A DNA stretch of 64,000 bases, from positions 248,001-312,000 of the forward strand of contig NZ_CP084560.1 in the NCBI RefSeq assembly GCF_021789175.1. The letters are read 5' to 3'. The notes below the pieces were generated by a model, which ran no database searches, had not been told where the DNA came from, and was given only the letters and a program-made list of their open reading frames with translations. Source of the stretch: Arthrobacter sp. FW306-2-2C-D06B. GTDB lineage: Bacteria > Actinomycetota > Actinomycetes > Actinomycetales > Micrococcaceae. The translations under genes and the position numbers were made by a program. Positions 43,106 through 51,608 of this stretch are shown one piece after another (positions within the stretch are counted from its first letter, which is position 1; every line of letters starts with the position of its first letter).

Positions 43106-44833
43106 ATGGCACCCGCCGATTTCACTACCGGAGCCCGTCCGGTCAAGGCCGCGCGCGGCACGGAGCTGACCGCGAAGAGCTGGCAGACCGAAGCGCCGTT
43201 GCGGATGTTGATGAACAACCTGGACCCGGAGGTCGCCGAGCGTCCGGATGACCTGGTCGTGTACGGCGGCACGGGCCGGGCTGCCCGGTCCTGGGCCGCG
43301 TTCGATGCGATCACCCGGACCCTGGAGACGATGGAGAAGGACGAGACCTTGCTGGTGCAGTCCGGCAAGCCCGTGGGGGTGTTCCGCACGAACGAGTGGG
43401 CGCCGCGGGTGTTGCTGGCGAACTCGAACCTCGTGGGTGACTGGGCGACGTGGCCGGAGTTCCGCCGCCTCGAGGCCGAGGGCCTGATGATGTACGGGCA
43501 GATGACCGCGGGGTCCTGGATCTACATCGGCACCCAGGGCATCCTGCAGGGCACCTACGAGACGTTCGCCGCCGTCGGGAACAAACTACGCGCCGAGGGC
43601 CGCCTGGCCCCCGCCGCGGAGGGTTCCACGGAGGGCCCGTTGGCGGGGACGTTGACGCTGACCGGCGGGTGCGGTGGCATGGGCGGGGCCCAGCCGCTCG
43701 CGGTGACCCTGAACGATGGTGCCTGCCTGATCGTGGACGTGGACGAGTCCCGGTTGCGCCGCCGGGTGGGCAAACGCTACCTGGACGAGGTCGAAACCGA
43801 CCTGGACACCGCGATCGCCAAGGTCGTCAAGGCCAAGGACGAGCGCCGCGGCTGGTCCGTGGGGTACGTGGGCAACGCCGCCGAAGTCTTCCCCGAACTC
43901 CTGGCCCGGCACCGGGCCGGGGAGATCAGCATCGATGTCGTGACCGACCAGACCTCCGCGCACGACCCGCTCTCCTACCTGCCCGAGGGCATCACCGTGG
44001 CCGAGTGGCACACCGAGGCCGAAGCGGACCCGGAAGGGTTCACGAAGAAGGCCCAGGCCTCCATGGCCAGGCACGTCCAGGCCATGGTCGAGTTCCAGGA
44101 CGCCGGGGCCGAGGTCTTTGACTACGGCAACTCCATCCGCGACGAGGCCCGCAAGGGCGGCTACGACCGGGCCTTCGAGTTCCCCGGCTTCGTCCCGGCC
44201 TACATCCGGCCGCTGTTCTGCGAGGGCCTGGGCCCGTTCCGCTGGGTCGCGCTCTCCGGGGACCCCGAAGACATCGCCGTGACCGACAAAGCCATCAAGG
44301 AACTGTTCCCGGAGAACACCCACCTGCACAAATGGCTCGACGCCGCCGCCGAACGCGTCGAATTCGAAGGCCTCCCCGCGAGGATCTGCTGGCTCGGCTA
44401 CGGCGAACGCGCCAAAGCCGGGCTGCTGTTCAACCAGCTCGTCGCCGAAGGCAAAGTCAAGGCCCCCATCGTGATCGGCCGGGACCACCTGGACTCCGGC
44501 TCCGTGGCCTCCCCCTACCGGGAAACCGAGTCCATGAAGGACGGCTCCGACGCGATCGCCGACTGGCCCCTGCTCAACGCCCTGACCGCCGCGTCCTCCG
44601 GCGCGACCTGGGTCTCCATCCACCACGGCGGCGGCGTGGGCATCGGCCGCTCCATCCACACCGGCCAGGTCTCCGTGGCCGACGGCACCGAACTCGCCGC
44701 CCAAAAACTCGAACGCCTCCTCACCAACGACCCCGGCATGGGCGTCATCCGCCACGCCGACGCCGGCTACGACCGCGCGATCGACGTCGCCCACGAACGC
44801 GGCGTCCGCATCCCCATGGAAGAAACCCGCTAA
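43106..44833 (+). CDS. hutU: Urocanate hydratase
   Basis: The 575-aa protein matches urocanase throughout: [29 protein letters not shown] near the N-terminus, the NAD-binding [15 protein letters not shown] (about residues 188-202) and the active-site cysteine in [14 protein letters not shown]. It converts urocanate to imidazolonepropionate in the cytoplasm, with tightly bound NAD. AAGGAG precedes the ATG. Codon choice is markedly GC-biased even for this region. Confidence 0.97.
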   Translation: MAPADFTTGARPVKAARGTELTAKSWQTEAPLRMLMNNLDPEVAERPDDLVVYGGTGRAARSWAAFDAITRTLETMEKDETLLVQSGKPVGVFRTNEWAPRVLLANSNLVGDWATWPEFRRLEAEGLMMYGQMTAGSWIYIGTQGILQGTYETFAAVGNKLRAEGRLAPAAEGSTEGPLAGTLTLTGGCGGMGGAQPLAVTLNDGACLIVDVDESRLRRRVGKRYLDEVETDLDTAIAKVVKAKDERRGWSVGYVGNAAEVFPELLARHRAGEISIDVVTDQTSAHDPLSYLPEGITVAEWHTEAEADPEGFTKKAQASMARHVQAMVEFQDAGAEVFDYGNSIRDEARKGGYDRAFEFPGFVPAYIRPLFCEGLGPFRWVALSGDPEDIAVTDKAIKELFPENTHLHKWLDAAAERVEFEGLPARICWLGYGERAKAGLLFNQLVAEGKVKAPIVIGRDHLDSGSVASPYRETESMKDGSDAIADWPLLNALTAASSGATWVSIHHGGGVGIGRSIHTGQVSVADGTELAAQKLERLLTNDPGMGVIRHADAGYDRAIDVAHERGVRIPMEETR

Positions 44834-44849
44834 CCACACCCGACAACCC

Positions 44850-44911
44850 CAACTGGCTCGCACTAGATGTCGTTATGAGCCCTTATAACGACAACAACTG
44901 CGAGCTAGTTG
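44850..44911. repeat. Intergenic palindrome family, copy 5 (long type)
   Basis: The 31-nt arms begin CAACTGGCTCGCAC and end GCGAGCTAGTTG. The centre GTTATGAGC/CCTTATAAC differs from the GTTTTGGGC consensus, with changes in both arms that keep much of the pairing. It fills the hutU-hutH gap. Confidence 0.82.
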
Positions 44912-44927
44912 GGAAGAACGAGGAAAA

Positions 44928-46520
44928 ATGACAACCATTACCCACGAACCGCTGACCGTTACCCTCGGCTCCAGCGGAGTCACGCCAGAGGACGTCGTCG
45001 CCGTCGCACGCCACGACGCCAAGGTGACCATCTCCCAGGAAGCTCTGGACGCGGTCGCCAAGGTCCGCGCCCACATCGACGGCCTCGCGCACAGCGAAGT
45101 TCCGGCATACGGCGTCTCCACGGGCTTCGGCGCCCTGGCCAACCGCCACATCCCCAACGAACTCCGCACCCAGTTGCAGAAGTCGCTCATCCGCAGCCAC
45201 GCCGCCGGCATGGGCCCGGCAGTGGAGCGCGAAGTTGTCCGCGGCATCATGTTCCTGCGCGCCAAGACCCTGGCTTCGGGCCGCACGGGCGTTCGTCCCG
45301 TGGTCCTGCAGACCATGGTGGACGTCCTCAACGCCGGCATCACCCCCGTTGTCCGTGAATTCGGCTCCCTGGGTTGCTCCGGGGATCTCGCCCCGCTGTC
45401 CCACTGCGCCCTGGTCCTGATGGGCGAGGGCGAAGCCACCGGGCCCGACGGCGAACTGTACGGCGCCGCCGGAAAGAAGCCGGTTGCCGAGCTCCTCGCC
45501 GCGCACGGCATCGAGCCGGTGGTCCTCGCGGAAAAGGAAGGCCTCGCGCTGGTCAACGGCACCGAAGGCATGCTCGGCATGCTCCTGATGGCCATCGCCG
45601 ACCTGCACCTGCTGCTTACGACGGCGGACATCACCGCCGCGCTCAGCGTCGAGGCGCTGCTCGGGACCGACCAGGTGTTCCTCCCGGAACTGCACGCGGC
45701 CCTGCGGCCCCACCCGGGCCAGGCTGCCAGCGCGGACAACATGCTGCGCGTGCTTTCGAACTCGCCGATCGTTGCTTCGCACCGCGTCAATGACACCAAG
45801 GTCCAGGACGCGTACTCGCTCCGCTGCGCACCCCAGGTGGCCGGCGCGGTCCGCGACACCGTGACGCACGCTGAACTCGTGGCTTCCCGCGAGTTGGCCG
45901 CAGCCATCGACAACCCCGTGGTGCTCCCGGACGGACGCGTGTCCTCCAACGGCAACTTCCATGGCGCCCCGGTGGCCTACGTGCTGGACTTCCTTGCGAT
46001 CGCAGTGGCGGACTTGTCTTCCATCGCGGAACGCCGCACAGACCGCATGCTGGACCCGGCCCGCTCGCACGGACTCCCGGCCTTCCTTGCCGACGATCCC
46101 GGAGTGGACTCGGGCCTCATGATTGCCCAGTACACCCAGGCCGGACTCGTCTCGGACAACAAGCGCCTGGCCGTCCCGGCGTCGGTGGACTCCATCCCGA
46201 GCTCCGCCATGCAGGAAGACCACGTCTCCATGGGGTGGCACGCTGCCCGCAAGCTGCGCAAGGCAATCGAGAACCTGCGCCGCGTCCTGGCTGTGGAACT
46301 CGTCACGAGCGCCCGCGCCCTCGACATCCGCACCAAACTGTCCGGTGGCGAACTTACCCCGGGGCCGGCTGGTACCGCCGTGATCGAGGTGCTGCGCGGC
46401 GTCGTCGACGGCCCCGGAACTGACCGTTTCCTCTCACCTGAGCTGGAAGCTGCGGACCGTCTTGTAGGCGCCGGCGAGGTGCGAACAGCCGCCGAATCCG
46501 CCGTCGGAATTCTCGCCTGA
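44928..46520 (+). CDS. hutH: Histidine ammonia-lyase
   Basis: The 530-aa protein carries the MIO active-site loop FGSLGCSGDLAPLSH, the tyrosine in PAYGVSTGFGAL and the later SIPSSAMQEDHVSMG motif. It deaminates histidine to urocanate. The MIO precursor triad is Cys150-Ser151-Gly152 rather than the common Ala-Ser-Gly, a variant I recall from actinomycete enzymes. It follows hutU after a palindrome repeat and ends before a strong terminator. The AGGAAAAATG site is tight. Confidence 0.97.
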   Translation: MTTITHEPLTVTLGSSGVTPEDVVAVARHDAKVTISQEALDAVAKVRAHIDGLAHSEVPAYGVSTGFGALANRHIPNELRTQLQKSLIRSHAAGMGPAVEREVVRGIMFLRAKTLASGRTGVRPVVLQTMVDVLNAGITPVVREFGSLGCSGDLAPLSHCALVLMGEGEATGPDGELYGAAGKKPVAELLAAHGIEPVVLAEKEGLALVNGTEGMLGMLLMAIADLHLLLTTADITAALSVEALLGTDQVFLPELHAALRPHPGQAASADNMLRVLSNSPIVASHRVNDTKVQDAYSLRCAPQVAGAVRDTVTHAELVASRELAAAIDNPVVLPDGRVSSNGNFHGAPVAYVLDFLAIAVADLSSIAERRTDRMLDPARSHGLPAFLADDPGVDSGLMIAQYTQAGLVSDNKRLAVPASVDSIPSSAMQEDHVSMGWHAARKLRKAIENLRRVLAVELVTSARALDIRTKLSGGELTPGPAGTAVIEVLRGVVDGPGTDRFLSPELEAADRLVGAGEVRTAAESAVGILA

Positions 46521-46554
46521 CGCCGAACAAAATACTGTTCGAGTGAATAATAGG

Positions 46555-46600
46555 AAGCGCCCCGGAAATGTTTGGCAATACGCGCCCCGGGGCGCTTTCT
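46555..46600 (+). terminator. Terminator after hutH
   Basis: AAGCGCCCCGG (46555-46565) pairs with CCGGGGCGCTT (46587-46597) across a 21-nt loop, followed by TCT. It is 35 bp after the hutH stop. Confidence 0.75.
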
Positions 46601-46712
46601 GTGTAGTAGAACTTATGGGGTACGGCATGTCCACGCCGACGATGTCGTGGGCCTGCCGGGAATATCCGTTCACAACTGAAGTAACGAACATCCACAAAGG
46701 GGTAGAAGTTCA

Positions 46713-46961
46713 ATGAAGGCACGCGGGACAGTACTGTCCAGGCGAATCGCACAGTCTGCCGTCGTTTCCAACTGGGGAACGCTGAAGGTGGGGGAGCGGA
46801 TCGAAGTCGTAAGGCACGCACATGTGGTCGCGGCGGGGGAGGTGCAGGAAGTCTCGGGCAGCGGCAACGTTGTGTGGCTTGAACCCGCAGGACCTGGCGC
46901 CGATGAAGCCGCCAAACAGCTTTTCATGAAGTCCGACGGCGTGGAGTTGCGCCGGGTGTAG
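46713..46961 (+). CDS. Small protein of unknown function (82 aa)
   Basis: The product is 82 aa with a basic start (MKARGTVLSRRIAQSAVVSN) and a beta-rich middle (VGERIEVVRHAHVVAAGEVQ, EVSGSGNVVWLEPAG). The GERIEVVRHAHVVAAGEV pattern suggests a small SH3-like barrel, but no family is recognised. AAAGGGG precedes the ATG, and it is flanked by two terminators, so it is its own transcription unit. Confidence 0.6.
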   Translation: MKARGTVLSRRIAQSAVVSNWGTLKVGERIEVVRHAHVVAAGEVQEVSGSGNVVWLEPAGPGADEAAKQLFMKSDGVELRRV

Positions 46962-46986
46962 TGACCTGCAAGAAACCGAGTTAAAG

Positions 46987-47050
46987 AACCGGGGCTTGTT
47001 TCCCATTCCGCGCCTTCTTGGCGTGGTCTGGAAAACAAGCCCCGGTTTTG
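46987..47050. terminator. Strong 15-bp terminator
   Basis: AACCGGGGCTTGTTT (46987-47001) and AAACAAGCCCCGGTT (47033-47047) are perfect complements, with TTTG after the stem and AAAG before it. It can serve both the upstream small gene and the convergent gene at 47076. Confidence 0.85.
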
Positions 47051-47075
47051 TTGTCCCTACCTGCTCCTAGGCTTC

Positions 47076-47297
47076 CTAGGCGGCGAGAACCTCGCGGGTC
47101 TGGCCGAACGGGACGGACTCGTCCAAGGCAACCGTGTAGCTTCCGGGCTCCCGGCGGGTCACCAGGATCCCGCAGCGGCCGTTGTCTGCAGCGGCTTCGA
47201 TGAGCGTGCTGACGGCTTCGTCAAGTCCGGCATGGACTTCGTCGACGGACGCAAAGGACAAATGGATCTCGTTGTTTTCTATCGTGGCAGTGCTCAT
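47076..47297 (-). CDS. Small protein of unknown function (73 aa)
   Basis: The ATG at 47297 stands 7 nt after a perfect AAGGAGG site. The 73-aa acidic product (MSTATIENNEIHLSFASVDE, VHAGLDEAVSTLIEAA, CGILVTRREPGSYTVALDE) has an alternating helix/strand pattern and no membrane segment. I do not recognise the family. It ends facing a strong bidirectional terminator. Confidence 0.65.
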   Translation of the reverse strand: MSTATIENNEIHLSFASVDEVHAGLDEAVSTLIEAAADNGRCGILVTRREPGSYTVALDESVPFGQTREVLAA

Positions 47298-47429
47298 TGG
47301 GGGCCTCCTTCTGCAGGATGCCGCGTTGGGGGAGCGGCAATTCCTGCATAAAAGATAGCAAAGTGTCATCGGATGTCTGTCATTCTGGGAGCTGGATCAC
47401 CGGCGGAGCCTCGTGCGGCGGTCTTGGAG

Positions 47430-47500
47430 ACGTGGTGGCGGGATTCGAACCCGCGTGCGCTGCTTTGCAGGCAGCTCCCTGGCCTCTCGGGTACACCACG
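47430..47500 (-). tRNA. tRNA-Cys (GCA)
   Basis: The acceptor CGTGGTG/CACCACG, a D-arm, the anticodon stem GCTGC/GCAGC with loop CTGCAAA (anticodon GCA), and the T-arm GCGGG-TTCGAAT-CCCGC give a complete 71-nt cloverleaf with discriminator T, as expected for cysteine. No encoded CCA is present. Confidence 0.93.
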
Positions 47501-47610
47501 TGCATCGAGGTTAGGCAGGCTGCGGCGCGCGAACCAACAATGGTTTCGAAGCCTTTCGCCGGGTTTCTCGGCATTGCTTCACGTGACCTCCCGCGACGCG
47601 AACTGAGGCC

Positions 47611-47672
47611 CAACTAGCTCGCAGTTGTTGTCGTTTTGAGGGCTCAAAACGACAACAACTGCGAGTCAGTTG
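47611..47672. repeat. Intergenic palindrome family, copy 6 (long type, nearly perfect)
   Basis: The 31-nt arms begin CAACTAGCTCGCAGTTGTTG and mirror at GCGAGTCAGTTG, with the core GTCGTTTTGAGGGCTCAAAACGAC. It lies between the tRNA-Cys gene and the hutG stop codon at 47699. Confidence 0.88.
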
Positions 47673-47698
47673 GGTGGGCACGGCACCTCAGGAGGCCC

Positions 47699-48664
47699 CT
47701 ACCCCAGCAGCGTGTTCACCAAGCGTGCGGCCACCTTGGCGGTCCGCGAGTCGATATCGAACTCCGGGTTGAGCTCTGCGACGTCCAAGTGCAGGAGTTT
47801 CCCGCTTGCGGCAAGCTGCTTGCACACCGCGCTGATGACGGCCAGCGAAACGCCATATGCAGCGGGAGCACTCACGCCGGGAGCCACCGACGCCGGCAGC
47901 ACGTCCAGGTCGATCGTCAGGTACACCAGATCCACCCCGTCCAAAAACGAAGCCACGAAATCGTGCACGGCCTCCGCGGAGCAGTCTTCGTCCAGCAGGT
48001 ACTTCACGCCCAGCCGGTCCGCCGTATCGAAGAGGGTGCGTGTGTTGTTGGGCTCGGAGATGCCGACGACGGCGTAGTTCAGTTGGCGGCCCTCGGCGGC
48101 TTCCGCCCGGGCCATCTGCAGGAACGGCGTTCCCGAGCTCGGCACCGGCTCGTCGCGCAGGTCGAAGTGAGCGTCCAGGTTCAGGACGCCGAGGCGTTTT
48201 CCGCTTGCCACAGCCTCCGAGCCAGCCACGCCCAGGTAGCTGGCGAAAGCAGTTTCGTGCCCGCCGCCGAGCAGCACCGTGAGCTTGCCGGCGTCGAGCA
48301 AGTCCGAAATCACGCGGCCCGCGCGCTCCTGGCCCGCCTCCAGCGAGCCGTCCTCCACAACGACGTCGCCGGCGTCGAACACGTCCCGGTCCAGATGGAA
48401 AGCCAGTGGACCCAAGGCGTGGCGGATCGCCTCCGGCGCGGCCGCCGCGCCGACGCGGCCCTTGTTGCGCCGTACGCCTTCGTCACTGCGGAAGCCCACG
48501 ACGACGGCGGGCCGGGAGCCCGCTTCTGTCGCGCCCTGGGCGCCTGTATCGGGAGTGTGGGGCGCCACGGCCTGCCACCAGCGGCGGTGCTCATCGCCGT
48601 CGCCGTCGAAGCGGCCGGTCCACGGCGTCGGGCGGATATCGGCAACAGCGGGGTAAATCTCCAT
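47699..48664 (-). CDS. hutG: Formimidoylglutamase
   Basis: The 321-aa ureohydrolase-family protein has the binuclear manganese motifs LLGGGHE, NLDAHFDLR and TIDLDVLPASVAPGVSAP. The N-terminus WTGRFDGDGDEHRRWWQAV is characteristic of HutG. It releases formamide from N-formimidoyl-glutamate as the last hut step. It is on the opposite strand from hutUH, with operator 4 about 54 bp upstream. Confidence 0.93.
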   Translation of the reverse strand: MEIYPAVADIRPTPWTGRFDGDGDEHRRWWQAVAPHTPDTGAQGATEAGSRPAVVVGFRSDEGVRRNKGRVGAAAAPEAIRHALGPLAFHLDRDVFDAGDVVVEDGSLEAGQERAGRVISDLLDAGKLTVLLGGGHETAFASYLGVAGSEAVASGKRLGVLNLDAHFDLRDEPVPSSGTPFLQMARAEAAEGRQLNYAVVGISEPNNTRTLFDTADRLGVKYLLDEDCSAEAVHDFVASFLDGVDLVYLTIDLDVLPASVAPGVSAPAAYGVSLAVISAVCKQLAASGKLLHLDVAELNPEFDIDSRTAKVAARLVNTLLG

Positions 48665-48717
48665 GATTCAAGCTCAGCGCATGACGGCACCGAAAAGTAC
48701 CGCTTGCAGGCGGAGGG

Positions 48718-48735
48718 TGTCCGGTATTCCGGAAA
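48718..48735. promoter_or_regulatory. Hut operator 4, upstream of hutG
   Basis: TGTCCGGTATTCCGGAAA keeps the GGTATTCC centre of operator 1 and most of both arms. It lies 54 bp before the hutG start codon and just after the purine permease stop. Confidence 0.65.
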
Positions 48736-48738
48736 GGC

Positions 48739-50181
48739 CTATTTGACGCCGAGGATTTCCTCGACGGGACCGATCCCGAAGAACAGCAGGAATGCCGCGG
48801 CCACAGCCCACATGAGCGGATGGACTTCGCGGGCCCGGCCCTGGAAGCTGCGGATGAGCGCGAAAGAGATGAACCCGGCACCGAGGCCGTTGGCGATCGA
48901 GTAGGTGAACGGCATGAGGGCCATGGTCAGGAACGCGGGAATGCCGACACCCCAGTCCTGCCAGTGGATCTTGCCCACCTGGGAGACCATCATGAAGCCC
49001 ACCACCACCAGGGCGGGGGCGACGGCCTCGAACGGGACCAGGTTGATGAGCGGGGTGAAGAACATGGCCACCAGGAACAGCAGGCCGGTCACGATCGACG
49101 CGAGGCCGGTCCGGGCGCCCTCGCCGATGCCGGCGCCGGATTCAACGAAGATCTGGTTGGAGGACACGGACGAGCCGCCACCGATGATCGCACCGAGGGC
49201 GTCTACTTGCAGGACGCGGTCCACGTTGGGGATGTTTCCGTGCTTGTCGATGTTTCCTGCTTCCCTGGCCAGGCCCACCATGGTGCCCATGGCGTCGAAG
49301 AAGATGCTGAGCAGGATCACGAATGCCAACAGCGTGGCGGCGATGATGCCAAGGTGCTGGAATGCGCCGAAGGGGTTCGCCTTGCCGATGAGGGACAGGT
49401 CCGGAGCGGCCCATTCGGTGAACTTGGGCGCGACCAGGGACCAGCCGCGGGGATTGTAGGTTTTGCCGTCGAAACTCGGGCCGATGTGCAGAGTGAATTC
49501 CAGGATGGCCGCGAGGGCAGTGGAAACGATGATGCCGATCAGGATGGCGCCACGGACCTTGCGGACCACCAGGGCGATGGTCAGGACGAGGCCGACGACG
49601 AACACCAGGGTGGGCCAGCCAAGCAGCTTCCCGTCAACGCCCAGGCCCAGTGGGACCGTGGTACCGGCGGCGTCCGGGATGCGGCGCACGAAGCCGGCAT
49701 TGACCAGGCCGATCAGCGCGATGAAGAGGCCGATGCCCACCACGATCGCGGTCTTCAGGGCCTCGGGTACGGCTTTGAAAACGGCGGTCCGGAATCCGGT
49801 GAGCACCAGGATCAGCATGGTCAGGCCCGAGAGCATCACCAGGCCCATCATGTCCGGCCACGTCAGGCCGGGGTGTGAGGCAATGGTGACTGCCACGAAG
49901 GCGTTGACGCCCAGCCCGGTGGCAATGGCGAAGGGGTGCTTGGCCCAGGCTCCCATGAGGATCGTCAGGATGCCCGCCACGAAGGCTGTGGTGGCGGCGA
50001 CGGCGGCGAAGCCAAGGGAAGCTCCACTCGAGTCCGCCCCGGAAAGGATCAAAGGATTGAGGACCACGATGTAGCTCATGGCAAAGAACGTCGCGAAGCC
50101 GCCTCGGATTTCTCGCGAGTAGTTGGATCCGCGTTCCGAAATCTTGAAGTAGCGGTCGATGGCTGAGCCCTGCTTGAGCAT
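48739..50181 (-). CDS. NCS2-family purine permease (AzgA-like)
   Basis: The 480-aa, roughly 13-helix transporter starts AIDRYFKISERGSNYSREIRGGFATFFAMSYIVVLNP and has LGVNAFVAV, FFDAMGTMVGLAREAG and VESGAGIGEGARTGLAS. These are hallmarks of the AzgA/PbuG branch for adenine, guanine and hypoxanthine. The start at 50181 is set by similarity. It reads in the same direction as hutG, but hutG has its own operator, so the two are probably separate units. Confidence 0.92.
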   Translation of the reverse strand: MLKQGSAIDRYFKISERGSNYSREIRGGFATFFAMSYIVVLNPLILSGADSSGASLGFAAVAATTAFVAGILTILMGAWAKHPFAIATGLGVNAFVAVTIASHPGLTWPDMMGLVMLSGLTMLILVLTGFRTAVFKAVPEALKTAIVVGIGLFIALIGLVNAGFVRRIPDAAGTTVPLGLGVDGKLLGWPTLVFVVGLVLTIALVVRKVRGAILIGIIVSTALAAILEFTLHIGPSFDGKTYNPRGWSLVAPKFTEWAAPDLSLIGKANPFGAFQHLGIIAATLLAFVILLSIFFDAMGTMVGLAREAGNIDKHGNIPNVDRVLQVDALGAIIGGGSSVSSNQIFVESGAGIGEGARTGLASIVTGLLFLVAMFFTPLINLVPFEAVAPALVVVGFMMVSQVGKIHWQDWGVGIPAFLTMALMPFTYSIANGLGAGFISFALIRSFQGRAREVHPLMWAVAAAFLLFFGIGPVEEILGVK

Positions 50182-50295
50182 GGAAGTCTCCGGGGATCGG
50201 GGAAGTGTGCTCTCAAATCCTATGCCCGCGGCTTCGGCCCTCCCGCGAATTCGCCTAGTCTGTAAGGAATCCAACACCAAGGGAGTCATTCGCTT

Positions 50296-50952
50296 ATGCG
50301 CCCTATCCGCCAGCTGCTGGCCGTCGTCGTCGCTTGCACCGCGGTGCTTTTCTCTGCCGCCCTGTTCTCAGCGGCACCCGCCTTCGCGCACGACACGGCC
50401 GAGTCGACCTCACCGGCCAACGGTTCAACGGTTGCCAGCGTCCCGGACTCCGTGTCCATCACGTTCAACAACCGGCCGCTCCTGCTCGGCTCGCAGATCC
50501 GGGTGAACGACGCCTCAGGCCAGAACTGGGCGGATGGTTCCGTCGAGATTGTGGACGCCGTGGTGTCGCAGAAGCTGAAGCCCGGCGCGCCTGCCGGCGC
50601 ATTCACCGTCATCTGGCGGGTTGTCAGTTCGGATTCGCACCCCATCGAAGGCACCTTCACGTTCACCGCCAAGGCAGGAAGTACGACGGCGGGCAGCGGC
50701 TCCGCGAGCACCGCACCATCTGTCGAGGTGCCCACCGCCGGCACTGCCGCACCGGGTACGACCGCGACGCCGGAGAAGGTGCCCGATGCCTCCCAGCCGT
50801 TCCCCTGGAGCATTGTGGTCTTCGCTGTGGTGGCCGCAGGCTTGCTGGTCTTCCTGGGCATCACCGCACGACGGCGGCTGGCAGGCGGGGATCCCGGGGA
50901 CGCTGACGGTTCGGGGGATGGCGAGGGGTCCGGGGACGACCAGGACTCGTAG
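50296..50952 (+). CDS. CopC-domain copper-binding protein, membrane anchored
   Basis: The 218-aa protein has a signal peptide ending APAFA and a mature N-terminus HDTAESTSPANGSTV, whose first histidine is the usual Cu(II) ligand of CopC. DSHPIEGTFTFT provides the second site. A Thr/Ala/Pro-rich linker leads to a C-terminal helix (FPWSIVVFAVVAAGLLVFLGI) and an acidic tail. It sits outside the membrane. No CopD gene is adjacent. Confidence 0.9.
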   Translation: MRPIRQLLAVVVACTAVLFSAALFSAAPAFAHDTAESTSPANGSTVASVPDSVSITFNNRPLLLGSQIRVNDASGQNWADGSVEIVDAVVSQKLKPGAPAGAFTVIWRVVSSDSHPIEGTFTFTAKAGSTTAGSGSASTAPSVEVPTAGTAAPGTTATPEKVPDASQPFPWSIVVFAVVAAGLLVFLGITARRRLAGGDPGDADGSGDGEGSGDDQDS

Positions 50953-50978
50953 CGCCGGGGTTTGTGCGCGGACTCTAT

Positions 50979-51608
50979 CTAGGCCGAGACGGGAACTGCT
51001 GCAAAGGTGCCGGTGAGGGCCCCGTGGACGCTGTCCGGGTAGACCTTGGCGGATATCGCCTGGCCCACCACCTTGGCTTGGCGCAGGACTTCCTTCGGAG
51101 TGGGCGTGGCAAGTTCGCCGACGCCAACCAAGTACATCCCAATCGCGCGCATCGCTGCGACGAGGTTCTGGCCGATCGCGATGCCGAGCTCGGCAAGCAT
51201 CCGCCGCAACTGGCTTTGTCCACAACGGGTGACAATGACGTGGTCGGCTAGGAGAACCCCGTTGGCTGTGTGGACGGCCCACTGGGTTCCCACGGCGGCT
51301 TCGTCCATGCGGTCGAGCCGGACGGCTCGCGTGGTGCTCCGCACATCGAGCGCGTGGCTGGCTGCGTAAATGCGCAGGTGCCGCAGAATTTCGCTGCGCT
51401 CCTGGAGGCACGCGGCGTCCGCGGCGTCACAGCGCTGCAGGATGCCGGTGTTGAGCGGCTGCAAGGGTGCGGGGACATACATTCCGTCCACCACGATGGC
51501 GTCTACGCCGTAACGGCTGAGTTCGCTGGCCACGGCCAAGCCGGGCATGCCGGCACCGATGACCACAGCAGTGGTGCGCTCCGTACTCGCAGCAGGCATG
51601 GTTGACAC
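50979..51608 (-). CDS. FAD/NAD-binding flavoprotein fragment (209 aa)
   Basis: GTG at 51608 lies 7 nt after AAGGAG, better spaced than the ATG at 51599. The protein has one dinucleotide-binding Rossmann fold at its start (TTAVVIGAGMPGLAVASELSRYG then VDAIVVDG) and HTANGVLLADHVIVTRCGQS, as in flavin monooxygenase-like proteins, but is much shorter than those enzymes. It may be a truncated relic or a small redox protein. No partner is evident. Confidence 0.6.
   Translation of the reverse strand: MSTMPAASTERTTAVVIGAGMPGLAVASELSRYGVDAIVVDGMYVPAPLQPLNTGILQRCDAADAACLQERSEILRHLRIYAASHALDVRSTTRAVRLDRMDEAAVGTQWAVHTANGVLLADHVIVTRCGQSQLRRMLAELGIAIGQNLVAAMRAIGMYLVGVGELATPTPKEVLRQAKVVGQAISAKVYPDSVHGALTGTFAAVPVSA

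Noticed and set aside
43586..44863. Minus-strand open frame (425 codons) opposite hutU
   Set aside because: Repetitive Gly/Val/Asp/Phe composition produced by the biased codons of hutU; no protein-like features.
47430..47672. tRNA-Cys as an integration site, with the palindrome as an attachment repeat
   Set aside because: The palindrome is found at five other unrelated sites, and no integrase or duplicated tRNA 3' end was seen.
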